This document shows, piece after piece, positions 54,901 to 63,416 of a stretch of DNA of 64,000 bases. Numbering within the stretch: position 1 is the stretch's first letter; the number at the start of each line of letters is the position of its first letter. Source of the stretch: Tunturiibacter gelidiferens (lineage in GTDB: Bacteria > Acidobacteriota > Terriglobia > Terriglobales > Acidobacteriaceae); contig NZ_JACHEB010000006.1 of the NCBI RefSeq assembly GCF_014201335.1, positions 310,001 to 374,000 on the forward strand. The letters are read 5' to 3'. The notes under the pieces were generated by a model. It was not told the origin of the DNA and made no database searches. It saw only the letters and a program-made list of their open reading frames with translations. The position numbers and the translations under genes were made by a program.

Positions 54901-55485
54901 GACATCACGTCCTCATTCGGTGGACAGCCCGTCACCCTGACCGCTTCGATCGGCTCAAGTGTCCCGTTGCACGTCGCTACTGGAACGGTCACCTTCTACA
55001 ACGGCACAACCGTTATTGGATCGGCTAAGCTTCCCAAGAGCGGAACCGTGGTCCTTGTCACTCGCAAGCTCGCTGCTGGTAACAACAGCTTGACAGCAAG
55101 CTATTCGGGCGATGCCATTCTCACGTCTTCTGTGTCGTCCCCTATTCCGATGGCGGTCGCAGACTTCATCCTCCAAGTCTTACCTACGTCAATCAAACTC
55201 AAGGAAGGCAGCTCCGAAAGCGTTACTCTTAATCTCATCCCACAGGGTGGTTTCACGAGTCCGATTCAACTAGCCTGCTCGAATTTGCCTGAAGATGTCA
55301 CCTGCAAATTCAGCAAGTCGACTGTCACTCTCGGTGGCATCAATCCTGCTACAGTATCCCTGACCTTCAAGGCTGCCACATCCGCGGAGGTTATCCATAA
55401 AGCCGTCTCAGTCATCATTACAGGGACTAGTGTGGTTGGAACCACTCCAAAGCAATCCACGCTTGACCTAACCCTCAAGAAATAG
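51970..55485 (+). CDS. Secreted S53 peptidase (sedolisin) with Ig-like repeats
   Basis: An 1171-residue secreted protease. A signal peptide (IMCLAIGVAFGQAARAQ) is followed by the pro-kumamolisin activation domain (about 60-190, LFHKWLTPTEFGQQFGIAD) and the catalytic domain (about 215-610). Active-site residues are the E and D of VDEATLDVTW, the oxyanion Asp of SAGDNGGAG, and the nucleophile Ser of FGGTSASSPAAAGIMALV. Four Ig-like repeats follow, each recognisable by a Y-x-G-D motif (YSGDGKYG, YPGDPSFG, YTGDSNVK, YSGDAIL), ending in a final beta domain. Sedolisins work at acid pH and fit an acidic-soil organism. A stem-loop terminator follows. Confidence 0.92.
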   Translation: MYRNNRCRNVAKIMCLAIGVAFGQAARAQSRITDSIQGAEHTAVKGSTPDRLISMSQDIGRLSSSQNLGRMVLLLAPTPAQDQAAADLIASQHDSSSPLFHKWLTPTEFGQQFGIADTDSSQVSAWLQSQGLNVHHISQSRRFIVFSGNVAQVENAFSTQMHSYSYKNKTFISNSSDIQLPAALRNVVKGVVRLHSNPSSPAILSGTKVHFKKAGGQFTFDDSSHGIAPADFAKIYNVQPLYNAGINGMGQTIAIVGRSNITIQDIRDFRNLLGLPANDPQVIINGDDPGITTDVDEATLDVTWSGAVAPMAKIDFVISQSNFADGVDVSAEYIVDNNLAPVMSTSYGSCETDLGPVENAFYNSLWQQAAAQGITSFVSAGDNGGAGCDAPAGGVYSSGVLAVNGIASTPYNVAVGGTQFNDTASPNKYWSATNDPTTGESALSYIPETAWNESSNDPNDVLLYAGSGGVSSLYAKPTWQTGVGVPNDGARDLPDISLTASLHDGYLVCLNGNCGYGDYFFTFGGTSASSPAAAGIMALVNQKMGGQPQGMANYVFYGLAKVPGIFHDTSKGNNKVPDPNGQYTIGYDATSGYDLATGLGSMDVNALVNHWKSAASSGAGTGLTLALGPGQKAAVVHGKSISFQATVACAATGTCVAPTGAVALSAASSTAATIAVGSGELMPQIGSSEANILTSAVPGGNYNVSARYSGDGKYGPSTSNSVPVTVSAEKSQTFVGSVGGGTFATGPISVGYGLSWPVGIIVAGNSGYGFPSGSMTMTADGVPITNGGVYNYATGVFAPSTMTLNYGEKTITKAGLPTSQSSTISYVLPTQALGVGSHQLVASYPGDPSFGASQGSYSYTVSQAQGLIEDFFPVGDTVVNTPIQLIAQIGFTSGGFAPYGGVITVSDITSGKAVVLGKGKVDSTLYGGYWTTNVTITTPGTRTLRLDYTGDSNVKGTSSTYYVPFTATDSSYVNFSTDITSSFGGQPVTLTASIGSSVPLHVATGTVTFYNGTTVIGSAKLPKSGTVVLVTRKLAAGNNSLTASYSGDAILTSSVSSPIPMAVADFILQVLPTSIKLKEGSSESVTLNLIPQGGFTSPIQLACSNLPEDVTCKFSKSTVTLGGINPATVSLTFKAATSAEVIHKAVSVIITGTSVVGTTPKQSTLDLTLKK

Positions 55486-55504
55486 CAAGAGCAATTCGAA
55501 TCTT

Positions 55505-55542
55505 CTAGGCAAGGCGTCACCATGATGTGGCGCCTTGTCTAG
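55505..55542 (+). terminator. Stem-loop terminator after the sedolisin gene
   Basis: CTAGGCAAGGCG pairs with CGCCTTGTCTAG (one G-T pair) about 20 nt after the stop, with a short TTAAGTTT tail. Confidence 0.65.
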
Positions 55543-55762
55543 TTAAGTTTCGCCAAGGCTGGTATCGGTTGCCCCCTGTCGACGAGAAGAGGGTGATACT
55601 CATTGAGCCGTCTCACCGCTGTCTGGTTTGCACGTGTGTGATCAACAAAACGAAAGTTAGCAGCTCTATTTCACAATTGGTGATAAACCGCCGAGTCACT
55701 CATCGAGGAATTATAAGTACCGACAAATGGAATGAGAAGGGTGCCTTAGAGGAGACTGAGGC

Positions 55763-56854
55763 ATGAGCAAACAAGGAGCTGTTCTCGCAACCAAGAAATC
55801 AGCCAGGAGGGTTCTGGTTGGAGCGACGACCGTTGGCGTGGATTTAGGAGACCAGTGGAGTCATTACTGCATACTCGATGAAGATGGCGAGATTACAGAA
55901 GAGGGCCGCTTCCGAACGAGTGAAAGTGGAGTGGCAAAGCGCTTTGAAGATATGGATCATGCTCGAGTTGCCATGGAAGCGGGTACTCACTCGATCTGGA
56001 TCTCTGAACAGCTGAAGGAGTATGGGCATGAGGTGATCGTCGCCAACGTCACCGAATTGCATGCCATCAGTCGTAACGACAGCAAGAGCGACCGGACCGA
56101 CGCAGAAAAGCTTGCACGGTATGCCCGACTTGATCCGAGGATCCTGCGTCCAATTACCCATCGGACGGTGGAGCAGCAACAGGCACTGACTATGATCCGA
56201 GCGCGGGATGTTCTGGTTCGTCTGCGCACGGCGGTTGTGAATGCTGCTCGTGGCTTGGCCAAACCATGCGGATATCGTCTGCCAGCGTCATCGACTCGAA
56301 GCTTCCCGGCGCGTTGCGCCGGCCTGCTTTCGGAAGGACTGGCGGCTGCACTGGAACCGCTGTTCGCGCAGATTGCGCACATGAACGCACAGATTAAACT
56401 GTACGATCGCGCGATCCTGAAGCTGGCAACTGTGACCTATCCGGAGACCCAGGCACTGACTCAAGTCCACGGCGTCGGCCCGCTGACGGCAGTTACTTAT
56501 GTCTTGACTCTGGGTAGCAAGGAACGCTTCGAACGAAGTCGTGACGTCGGCTGCTATCTCGGCCTTCGACCGAAACGAAGCCAATCCGGTGATCGTGATC
56601 CGCAACTGAGAATCACGAAAGCTGGTAATGAATACCTACGGCGGCTCCTCACTGAATGCGCCAACTTCATCCTTGGCCGCTTCGGTAAGGACAGCTCGTT
56701 GAGACGGTGGGGACTCCATTTGGCCGAGCGAGGCGGGAGGAATGCCCGGAAGAAAGCAATCGTTGCTGTTGCGAGAAAACTGGCAGTTCTGCTTCATCGT
56801 CTCTGGGTGACGGACCAACCTTATGTTCCCCTCCATGAAGCTCAAGCTGCTTGA
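55763..56854 (+). CDS. IS110-family transposase (DEDD recombinase)
   Basis: A 363-residue transposase of full length. The N-terminal RuvC-like DEDD domain shows D27 (VGVDLGDQWSHY), E72 (VAMEAGTHSIW), and the D110/D113 pair (SKSDRTDAEKLARYA). The C-terminal Tnp_20 domain contains QVHGVGPLTAVTYVLTL and GLRPKRSQSGDRD followed by ITKAGNEYLRR, with the conserved catalytic Ser region. AGGAG lies about 10 nt before the ATG. No frameshift or stop is present, so the element may be active. These enzymes recombine DNA guided by a bridge RNA encoded in the element's noncoding end. Confidence 0.92.
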   Translation: MSKQGAVLATKKSARRVLVGATTVGVDLGDQWSHYCILDEDGEITEEGRFRTSESGVAKRFEDMDHARVAMEAGTHSIWISEQLKEYGHEVIVANVTELHAISRNDSKSDRTDAEKLARYARLDPRILRPITHRTVEQQQALTMIRARDVLVRLRTAVVNAARGLAKPCGYRLPASSTRSFPARCAGLLSEGLAAALEPLFAQIAHMNAQIKLYDRAILKLATVTYPETQALTQVHGVGPLTAVTYVLTLGSKERFERSRDVGCYLGLRPKRSQSGDRDPQLRITKAGNEYLRRLLTECANFILGRFGKDSSLRRWGLHLAERGGRNARKKAIVAVARKLAVLLHRLWVTDQPYVPLHEAQAA

Positions 56855-56904
56855 AACAGGAAAGGATCTCTGATGTTGCGATCACACCGTGTCACGATGA
56901 CTGC

Positions 56905-57114
56905 GAAGCCGACTTGACCTTCGAGGTCGACCGATAAATGGCAGCATCGATCTCTCGTTGGACTCCAAAAGGCACAGAGCCAATGGCTCACTCATAGTGC
57001 GAATAGAAAGTTGGTCGGAGAACAACATGGTGCGAAGCGGAATCTCAACCAGATTCAAGACTGGAAACCAACAATGACTTGACGCTGGCACCCTTCTCAT
57101 AGAAAGTCGGCTTC
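56905..57114. repeat. 11-bp inverted repeat downstream of the IS110 transposase
   Basis: GAAGCCGACTT at 56905-56915 and its exact complement AAGTCGGCTTC at 57104-57114 enclose about 190 nt. If transcribed, the two arms would close a large RNA domain. Chance matches of 11 bp at this distance are uncommon but not excluded. Confidence 0.5.
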
Positions 57115-57139
57115 TCGTCACCAACGTCGGCTCGCCGAC

Positions 57140-57958
57140 TGACTGTTGCCAAAACGGCCCATTCACCGCCAACCGAGAGCGGGAGCAACAGTCTTGAGTA
57201 TCGCGAGGACATGCACGTTATAGGCAACTCCCAATTGGTTCGGAACCGTAAGCAAAAGAGTATCTGCTCAGCAACAGCCTCGTCGCTCCGAACTTGATCG
57301 ATGAGAATATCTGGTTCGGCAGCGTAGGGGACTCGCCCGTTCTACCTAGCGGATCACACCAGTGCACGTTCGAGATGAGTTGGCTAAACCATGCGGTTCG
57401 GTAAACTCATCCGTTTCAGTAGTCGAAGTAGGATTACGAGCTCTCGACTCTTGTGTTCGCGATCGCCCCAACTACCGCGTAGGGTGTGGACCGCAAGGAA
57501 TCCGCTTGGGAGGCCGTTCTACGGTTGACGCAGATATCCGGCTCCGGTCGTGAATCAAAAATCCTCGCAACAATGCCGCGAGGTAGCTAAATCTTCGGCT
57601 CCTTGCATGGTAGGTTCCGGCAAAGAGGACGTCTCTAAGCAGGAAATCACAGCTAGTGAACCAAACGCGGTAGGACATTTTTCCACATTGATACCCGGAG
57701 TGATACCCACCGAGAAATGGGATTCATGCGACGATTTAGCACGAGCTTTCTCGCACTCGCTAACCCGAGAGAGCCGAAAACCTCGGCACGCTGCTGATAC
57801 GCTTTCGGGTCGATGATCGCCGTCTTGCGCGGCCACGTCTCCCATTTTGGGTCTGTATCTGGTCAGCAGGTTTTTTGGGGAGAGACGTTGGTATCAACTT
57901 AAAGGTTAACAGTCCCGAGAACAGCTCCCGTTTTTCGTTCAGAATAAAGTGTAGGTGA
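57140..57958. other. 819-bp stretch without a supportable gene
   Basis: Short frames exist on both strands (for example 57550-57816), but none has a recognisable domain. On the minus strand near 57720-57845 one frame reads KWETWPRKTAIIDPKAYQQR, which looks protein-derived and may be a transposon or gene relic. It lies between the IS element and the catabolic cluster, so it is probably insertion debris. Confidence 0.4.
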
Positions 57959-58615
57959 TTAGCGGCTTTCGTGGAATGCGCGAACGATACGCAAATACTC
58001 TGCGCCCTTCTGTGTGATGTGTGGGGTTCGTCCCTCAGCGACCGCTTTGGGATCTACCAGGTCGGCACCAATGCCGAGCGCGAACGCTCCGGCCTCTAGA
58101 AAGTCGCGCGCAGTGGCCAGCGAGATGCCACCGGTCGGGATCATCTCGATCTGTGGCAGTGGGGCCTTGAGACTACGAAGATATTTTGCTCCGCCCATAG
58201 AATCGGCGGGGAAGACCTTGATGACGTCGGCTCCGGCGCGCCACGCTGTCACGATCTCCGTCGGAGTCAGCGCGCCGGGCATCACCGCGATGGAGCGTCT
58301 ACGACAGAGCTCGATGGTTGGAATGTCGAGTGCCGGGCTCACGATAAACTCTGCGCCCTGATCGATGCAGCGGTCGGCCGTCTCAGCATCGAGCACCGTT
58401 CCCGCGCCCAGCAGCAGATGTGGACGTTCCTGGCGAAGTCTTCGAATGACGTGCATGGCGTCTGGCACGGTCATGGTGATTTCGAGGACCTCGATGCCTG
58501 CGTCCGCGATGGCGAGCGAAAGCGCGAAAGCGTCTTCTTTCGATGTGGCACGCAGTACCGGCACCAACGTGTTGGCGCGTATGTGCGACAGGACTTCGGA
58601 TTTGGTTCGTGGCAT
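57959..58615 (-). CDS. eda: KDPG / 4-hydroxy-2-oxoglutarate aldolase
   Basis: A 218-residue class I aldolase matching Eda. The general-base Glu is E45 (LEITM), the loop LLGAGTVLDAE follows near 69-78, and the Schiff-base lysine is K133 (VIKVFPADSMGGAKYL), then IPTGGI. It cleaves 2-keto-3-deoxy-6-phosphogluconate to pyruvate and glyceraldehyde-3-phosphate (or a 4-hydroxy-2-oxoglutarate). It is the last gene of a minus-strand catabolic run, 18 nt after the sugar kinase gene, so product and substrate of the two match. Confidence 0.93.
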   Translation of the reverse strand: MPRTKSEVLSHIRANTLVPVLRATSKEDAFALSLAIADAGIEVLEITMTVPDAMHVIRRLRQERPHLLLGAGTVLDAETADRCIDQGAEFIVSPALDIPTIELCRRRSIAVMPGALTPTEIVTAWRAGADVIKVFPADSMGGAKYLRSLKAPLPQIEMIPTGGISLATARDFLEAGAFALGIGADLVDPKAVAEGRTPHITQKGAEYLRIVRAFHESR

Positions 58616-58633
58616 GAATACTCCAGAATCTTA

Positions 58634-59752
58634 CTAACGGATGGTGTTTCTTTGTTTGCCGCTCATCAGCGACTCCACCTCGTGGAGCCTCATCCTGGAG
58701 GCATCGCCGGGCGTAGTCATTGCAAGTGCGCCGTGCGCAATCCCGCAGTCGAGCGACCACTTCAAACCCTTGTGATGAAGCAGGCCGTAGATCAGGCCGG
58801 CCGCGAAGGAGTCTCCGCCTCCGACGCGATCGAGAATATCAAGTTCTGAGAAGTGAATGCCCTCGTATGCCCGCCCCTGGGTGGAGGCGAAGCCACCCCA
58901 GCCGTTGCGACTCGCAGAGCGAGGATCACGCACCGTCGATGCGATGACCTTCAGATTCGGAAACTCTGCGCTCATGCGACCGGCCATCTCGGTGAAACTA
59001 GGCAACGTGTGCCAGGCCGGACCGTGGGAGTGTAGCCCAGCCGTCGCGACCAGGTCGCCCTCATGGCCGAAGAGCACATCAACCAAGGGCGCCAGCGAGC
59101 GGTTGATTGCTACGGCACCCTGGCGGCCACCGCGTGTACTCCACAGCGATGCGCGGTAGTTACAGTCGAAGCTGATGACCGTTCCGTGGCGGCGCGCTGC
59201 AGTCATCGCCTCGCGAACGACCTCGGTTGTGGACTCGCTCAATGCCGACATGATGCCGCCAGTGTGGAACCAGCGTACGCCCTCTGTGCCGAAGATCGTG
59301 TCCCAATCGACCTGTCCGGGTGCAAGCTGCGAGATGGCCGTATGGCCGCGATCCATCACACCTGTACCGGGCCGCACACCAAAACCGCGCTCGAGAAAGT
59401 AGATGCCGTTACGTGACGCGTTGCCAACGCCATCGAAGACGCGCCACAGAATGTGCGAGGTGTCGACACCACCCTGCAAAATCAGATCTTCGACGAGACG
59501 GCCGATGGGATTGTCGACAAGGGCCGTGACGATTGCAGTCCGCTGTTCGAAGCATCTACGCAGTCCGCGAGCTACGTTGTACTCCCCACCACCCTCCCAC
59601 ACGCGAAAGCTGCGTGCGCCGACGATACGGTCCTCACCCGGATCGAAGCGAAGCATCACCTCCCCTAGCGAGAGCACATCCCATCGGCACTCACCGGCAG
59701 GCCGTAGTGTGAGCTCGGGAATGCTATCGCCGTGCTTCGTCTCCTCGTTCAT
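58634..59752 (-). CDS. PfkB-family sugar kinase, probable 2-keto-3-deoxygluconate kinase
   Basis: A 372-residue ribokinase-fold kinase. The family signatures are the N-terminal GGG-E-Y-N-V-A-R-G segment (VWEGGGEYNVARGLRR) and the C-terminal DRVGGGDSFAAGLIYGLL with the catalytic Asp and anion hole. A later GDASRM turn is present. KDG kinases phosphorylate 2-keto-3-deoxygluconate to KDPG, which the aldolase gene 18 nt downstream would then split. The ~45-residue N-terminal extension (MNEETKHGDSIPELTLRPAG) is longer than usual. Substrate is inferred from the operon. Confidence 0.85.
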   Translation of the reverse strand: MNEETKHGDSIPELTLRPAGECRWDVLSLGEVMLRFDPGEDRIVGARSFRVWEGGGEYNVARGLRRCFEQRTAIVTALVDNPIGRLVEDLILQGGVDTSHILWRVFDGVGNASRNGIYFLERGFGVRPGTGVMDRGHTAISQLAPGQVDWDTIFGTEGVRWFHTGGIMSALSESTTEVVREAMTAARRHGTVISFDCNYRASLWSTRGGRQGAVAINRSLAPLVDVLFGHEGDLVATAGLHSHGPAWHTLPSFTEMAGRMSAEFPNLKVIASTVRDPRSASRNGWGGFASTQGRAYEGIHFSELDILDRVGGGDSFAAGLIYGLLHHKGLKWSLDCGIAHGALAMTTPGDASRMRLHEVESLMSGKQRNTIR

Positions 59753-59782
59753 CGTTGGCCCCTAAAGTTCCGCTTCCCTATT

Positions 59783-61135
59783 TTAGTGTTCAGTTTCTAC
59801 ATTTGCTCCAGCGTGGGGACGCGGGGCGAAGGTGGTCCATCGGTACGCTTCTTTCTCGTTGAGGTCAGATTTTGCAGTCCACAGTGTGGCACTGATTCCG
59901 TTGAGGTCGTATACGATCTTTCCATCCTTGACGGTGAGTTCACACGTAAGCTTCTGATTGCCATCGAGCCGTTTATTCACCATGTCCGTGAACCCAAACT
60001 TGCCTTTTTCCAGTCGAAGTACAGCAACGTCCGCAATTGATCCCTCGGAGAGATTTCCAAGCTCTTCGTGACGAATCTCATGAGCCGGATGAGAAGTCAT
60101 CTCTGCAACAACCTCCTTGAGCGGTACACCCGCAGCCATAATCTTATCTGCGACGTTCAACTCGTCTTTCATAGCCGCGTTCATGCTGGTGATGTGAAGA
60201 TCGGTTGAAATGGAATCAGGGATAAATCCATCCTTGATCATTGGAACTGCGAGCGACCATTTGAAGCTGCCACCTCCCTGCCCCACGTCGAAGTAGATGC
60301 CACGCTTTCGACCTTCTATGAGAGCTTTGCTCGGGCCCAGGGTGACGGGATCTTGCTCATGCCGGAGACCCGAGTACATATGAGTGTAAATATCGCCAGG
60401 TCGAAGCTTCTGTGTCATCAGATCATAGATCGGCCGCGTTGGGCGATCGGCGCCGAAATCGACCATGACGGGAATGTTTGCACGGGTTCCAGCGATAACG
60501 GCCTGCTCAACCGGAGTCCACTCGGGCCCTTCAAAATGCGCAGTCTTGATTCCGACGATTGTGTTTGGATACTTAAGAGCCATCTGGGCAGTTGCGACGC
60601 CATCCATGTCCGCAGTGTTCTGCTCGTACTTCCCTCCACGCATTCCGGCGCCTACGATGTTGAGCATCGCAAAAACTCTGGTCTTTGAACGGTCAATGAT
60701 CCGGTCTTTGAAGTCTTCGAAGTTGCGCCAGCCGGAACATCCCGCGTCAACCACAGTCGTCACGCCCACCCTGAACGTGAAGCCATCTGGCGGAACGCTG
60801 TTATCACCGGCATAAGAGTTACGTTCTCCCGTTCCCGCGTAGACGTGAACATGAATGTCAATGAGGCCGGGAGCAACATAGAGCCCGTTGACGTCGATGG
60901 TCTTCAGGGCGTCCGTTGAAGGGATGTGAGCGGCGACCTTTGCAACCCGGCCATCTTTAATGGCTACATCCATCACAGCGTCGATGTGGTTTTTGTCGTC
61001 GAGCACATGGCCGTTGCTCAAAAGTAGATCGTACGCCGGCAAAGTATTCTGGGCGCACATACGACGGGTGGTTGTTGTCAGGGTAAATACCAAGCAAGAA
61101 AGCGCTACACCGTGTTTCCAGGAATACAGACTCAT
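59783..61135 (-). CDS. Secreted amidohydrolase / deacetylase-like enzyme
   Basis: A 450-residue amidohydrolase-superfamily protein with an N-terminal signal (VALSCLVFTLTTTTRRMCAQ). The first metal pair is H95 and H97 (LIDIHVHVYAG), and the cyclic-imidase/dihydroorotase-like pattern YDLLLSNGHVLDDKNHIDAV precedes it. Later metal ligands are likely in GIKTAHFEG, YTHMYSG and STDLHITSMN. The enzyme probably hydrolyses an amide or N-acyl group of an amino acid or amino sugar in the periplasm. It sits between the PLP enzyme and the kinase, with 90 and 30 bp gaps, so it likely prepares their substrate. Confidence 0.82.
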   Translation of the reverse strand: MSLYSWKHGVALSCLVFTLTTTTRRMCAQNTLPAYDLLLSNGHVLDDKNHIDAVMDVAIKDGRVAKVAAHIPSTDALKTIDVNGLYVAPGLIDIHVHVYAGTGERNSYAGDNSVPPDGFTFRVGVTTVVDAGCSGWRNFEDFKDRIIDRSKTRVFAMLNIVGAGMRGGKYEQNTADMDGVATAQMALKYPNTIVGIKTAHFEGPEWTPVEQAVIAGTRANIPVMVDFGADRPTRPIYDLMTQKLRPGDIYTHMYSGLRHEQDPVTLGPSKALIEGRKRGIYFDVGQGGGSFKWSLAVPMIKDGFIPDSISTDLHITSMNAAMKDELNVADKIMAAGVPLKEVVAEMTSHPAHEIRHEELGNLSEGSIADVAVLRLEKGKFGFTDMVNKRLDGNQKLTCELTVKDGKIVYDLNGISATLWTAKSDLNEKEAYRWTTFAPRPHAGANVETEH

Positions 61136-61225
61136 GACTCCCCAATCATTGTGAGTAGATACGCAAAAGTTTCGGTACTTTCAGTTCCGGTTGTCACAGA
61201 TACGGATCTTTGACGACAGTCACGG

Positions 61226-62830
61226 TCAGACACGAGTCGCATTCCAGGTCGCGTCGCCATATTCGCCCATCTTGACCGTTCCGGCGATTTTGTTGCCATG
61301 CACCATTCCACGAAACGTCCACGGAATTGTGTTTCCACTTACAGCCATGCTGCTGTGTAACTCGAGCTGGTCGGCGTGAATCGTGCCTTTCAGTTGAGCT
61401 TTGTAGAGTTCACCCTGCTGTTGACCCGTAATATCTCCACCGCTCTGCTCAAGAATGAAGTGCTGCTCTCCGACTCCGCGTGAATATTTAATAGCAACAT
61501 CCCATCTTCCATTTACTGGCGCGGGGGCTCCGGTTGGAACGACAGGATCTTCGTAGTGGCCAGGCTTGGTGAGGCCCTCGTAGATAGCATCTGCGATGAT
61601 GCGGTCCTCGCCTTGATCCATCATGTACGGCATGATGGTGATAGAGCTGTCCATACGAGCAGGACGAGTGCCTGTGCCGCCGTCGACAAGGATTCTTGGT
61701 GTGCCTGCATCAAGACGCGCGACAAGTTCGGTGCCCGTAATCTTCAAGACGTTCGCGTCCCAATGTATTAGAAGGCGCGGTGACCGATTGGAGAGGTCTT
61801 CCGGCTGGAGGTGCTCGGTCGTGACTGAAGGCAATCCTTTCACTCGCCTTTCGATGAATTGAAGCCAGGAGAGCCATTCCTGCTGCTCTGCGGCGTGATC
61901 GCGTTTGTACCACTGACGCACCGCAGCCAGCAGGCCCATGATCTCTTCCTTACTGCACTTGTATGCACGACCATAGTTGTGGTGAGGTGCCGCCTGGAAG
62001 TAGGCGGCACGACAGAGATCTTTTTGCCCGATTAGCATCCCGGAAGACTGTGGCCCGCGCATGCACTTGCCACCCGAGTAACCAACCAGAGTAGCTCCAT
62101 GCTGAATGTGGATGTTTGGAACGAGCGGCTCTTCGGCGGCGGCATCCACGAAGACTGGGATAGCTTTCTCCTTCGCGATCGAACAAATATTGGGAATACC
62201 CAAAGCACCTTTCTCAGCCTCTGGTCCGGACAGAATGTAGATCATTGCGGTACGCTCTGAGAGTTTGCTGCGAAGCTCTTCTTCGGAGTTCACTTCAACG
62301 ATCTCTACTCCCGTCATGCGAACGCCGAAGTCGTAAGGATTTCGAGAGTGCATTGGAATGATGACCTGGTCCCGGGCCTTGATGTAAGGAAGAGCCTGAG
62401 ACTTTTCCGGGTCGGTTCCTGCAATACATGCAATGGTAGCGAGCGCAATCGCGGCTTCACATCCGGTTGTAGCAATTCCCCACTCTGCCCCAGCGAGCTG
62501 TCCCAATTCTTTTCCGACGGCGTCCATGAGTTCATCGAGGTTCACGAAGTAAAACGATGCGTCGTACATCGCCTGTTTAACTTGAGGCAACGACCGAGAA
62601 CCGCTGATGATTGTGAAGGTGCCGCGGCCGTTCACGATAGGACGAACACCAATTCGGGTGAAGAGATTATCTGTCTCCGTGCCTTCATGGGTGATCGACC
62701 GCGGAACAGACGCCTTTAGCTGCGCCGTCGCCAGGGGTGAGATCGAAGTCACAGCACCAAAAGCAGAGAGCATACCAGACTGTTTGAGAACTTCCCGCCG
62801 TGACCATCGTGCGGTGCGAAAGAGAGACAT
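61226..62830 (-). CDS. Tat-exported SelA-fold PLP-dependent enzyme with C-terminal beta domain
   Basis: A 534-residue PLP enzyme of the SelA / D-glucosaminate-6-phosphate ammonia-lyase group. The twin-arginine signal reads SRREVLK (residues 10-16) followed by a hydrophobic stretch to about 37. PLP-binding features are visible: TTGCEAAIALATIACIAG near 121-138, VFVDAAAEE with D229, and the lysine in VGYSGGKCMRGPQSSG (K255). After the enzyme core, residues ~435-534 form an added beta-rich domain (NGRWDVAIKYSRG, EQSGGDITGQQQGELY, GTVKMGEYGDATW) not found in SelA. Tat export means the folded, cofactor-loaded enzyme acts in the periplasm. Confidence 0.85.
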   Translation of the reverse strand: MSLFRTARWSRREVLKQSGMLSAFGAVTSISPLATAQLKASVPRSITHEGTETDNLFTRIGVRPIVNGRGTFTIISGSRSLPQVKQAMYDASFYFVNLDELMDAVGKELGQLAGAEWGIATTGCEAAIALATIACIAGTDPEKSQALPYIKARDQVIIPMHSRNPYDFGVRMTGVEIVEVNSEEELRSKLSERTAMIYILSGPEAEKGALGIPNICSIAKEKAIPVFVDAAAEEPLVPNIHIQHGATLVGYSGGKCMRGPQSSGMLIGQKDLCRAAYFQAAPHHNYGRAYKCSKEEIMGLLAAVRQWYKRDHAAEQQEWLSWLQFIERRVKGLPSVTTEHLQPEDLSNRSPRLLIHWDANVLKITGTELVARLDAGTPRILVDGGTGTRPARMDSSITIMPYMMDQGEDRIIADAIYEGLTKPGHYEDPVVPTGAPAPVNGRWDVAIKYSRGVGEQHFILEQSGGDITGQQQGELYKAQLKGTIHADQLELHSSMAVSGNTIPWTFRGMVHGNKIAGTVKMGEYGDATWNATRV

Positions 62831-62895
62831 TAGAGCTCGTTTCCTTTTCTTAAGTGAATCGTGTTTATGGAGTACACCGACGGTAAAGCAGGGAG

Positions 62896-63369
62896 TCAGA
62901 TGTAGGCGATGAGATCAATCTCGACGAGTGAATTTCCTGGAATGCCTCCGGCCGGAGCGATCGTAGTGCGCACAGGAGGGATCTTTCCCCAACGACCGGC
63001 GTAGACGGTGTTCATCTTTGCCCAGTCGTTGATGTCATTTAGATATACGTTGACTTTGAGGACTTTCTCCATGGAGGAGCCTGAACCGATCAGATTTTTC
63101 TCGAGCTCATCGAGAACATGCTTCGTGTGTTCTTCAATGGTCCCTTGAAAGTGTGCGCCAACTCCAGCCAGAAAGAGAAGATTGCCGTAGGAGACCGCGC
63201 TTGAGAACAGAGGAACCGGGTCTGACGCTGGTTTGGTTGGATAAGACTTTTTCTCGAGCTTGCCAGTCACCTGGGCTTTCGCTGTTCCCGCGAGGGCTGC
63301 GCCTCCTGTTGCTACGACGGCCGCCTTGGCGGCATTCTTGAGAAGACCTCTTCTGGATTGACTTTCCAT
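62896..63369 (-). CDS. Tat-exported RidA-family enamine/imine deaminase
   Basis: A 157-residue Rid-family protein preceded by a Tat signal (SRRGLLK at residues 5-11, then AAVVATGGAALAGTAKA). The core has FSSAVSYGNLLFLAGVGAHF, EKVLKVNVYLNDINDWAKMN, VYAGRWGKIPPVRTTIAPAG and ends VEIDLIAYI. The catalytic Arg of RidA (R134) and the Glu (E150) are conserved. RidA hydrolyses reactive enamines and imines released by PLP lyases. It sits between two SelA-fold PLP genes, and its Tat signal matches the exported PLP enzyme, so the two should act together in the periplasm. Confidence 0.87.
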   Translation of the reverse strand: MESQSRRGLLKNAAKAAVVATGGAALAGTAKAQVTGKLEKKSYPTKPASDPVPLFSSAVSYGNLLFLAGVGAHFQGTIEEHTKHVLDELEKNLIGSGSSMEKVLKVNVYLNDINDWAKMNTVYAGRWGKIPPVRTTIAPAGGIPGNSLVEIDLIAYI

Positions 63370-63416
63370 GACCGACTCCTTCTTCCGTTTTAATGGATCG
63401 AACGACGTGTGATGTT

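Larger units (their letters stand above)
55546..57139 (+). mobile_element. IS110-family insertion element (ends estimated)
   Basis: An apparently intact IS110-type transposase gene is flanked by about 215 nt (left) and 285 nt (right) without coding sequence, both longer than needed for a promoter. Elements of this family carry a structured noncoding (bridge) RNA in one end. The right side has an 11-bp inverted repeat (56905-56915 / 57104-57114) and a GTCGGC/GCCGAC hairpin near 57126-57139. IS110 elements lack terminal inverted repeats and target duplications, so the exact ends cannot be fixed by eye; those given are estimates. Confidence 0.45.

Noticed and set aside
57688..57730. Similarity of ACCGAGAAATGGGATTCATG to the region left of the IS110 gene (ACCGACAAATGGAATGAG)
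   Set aside because: Too short and imperfect to claim a second IS end.
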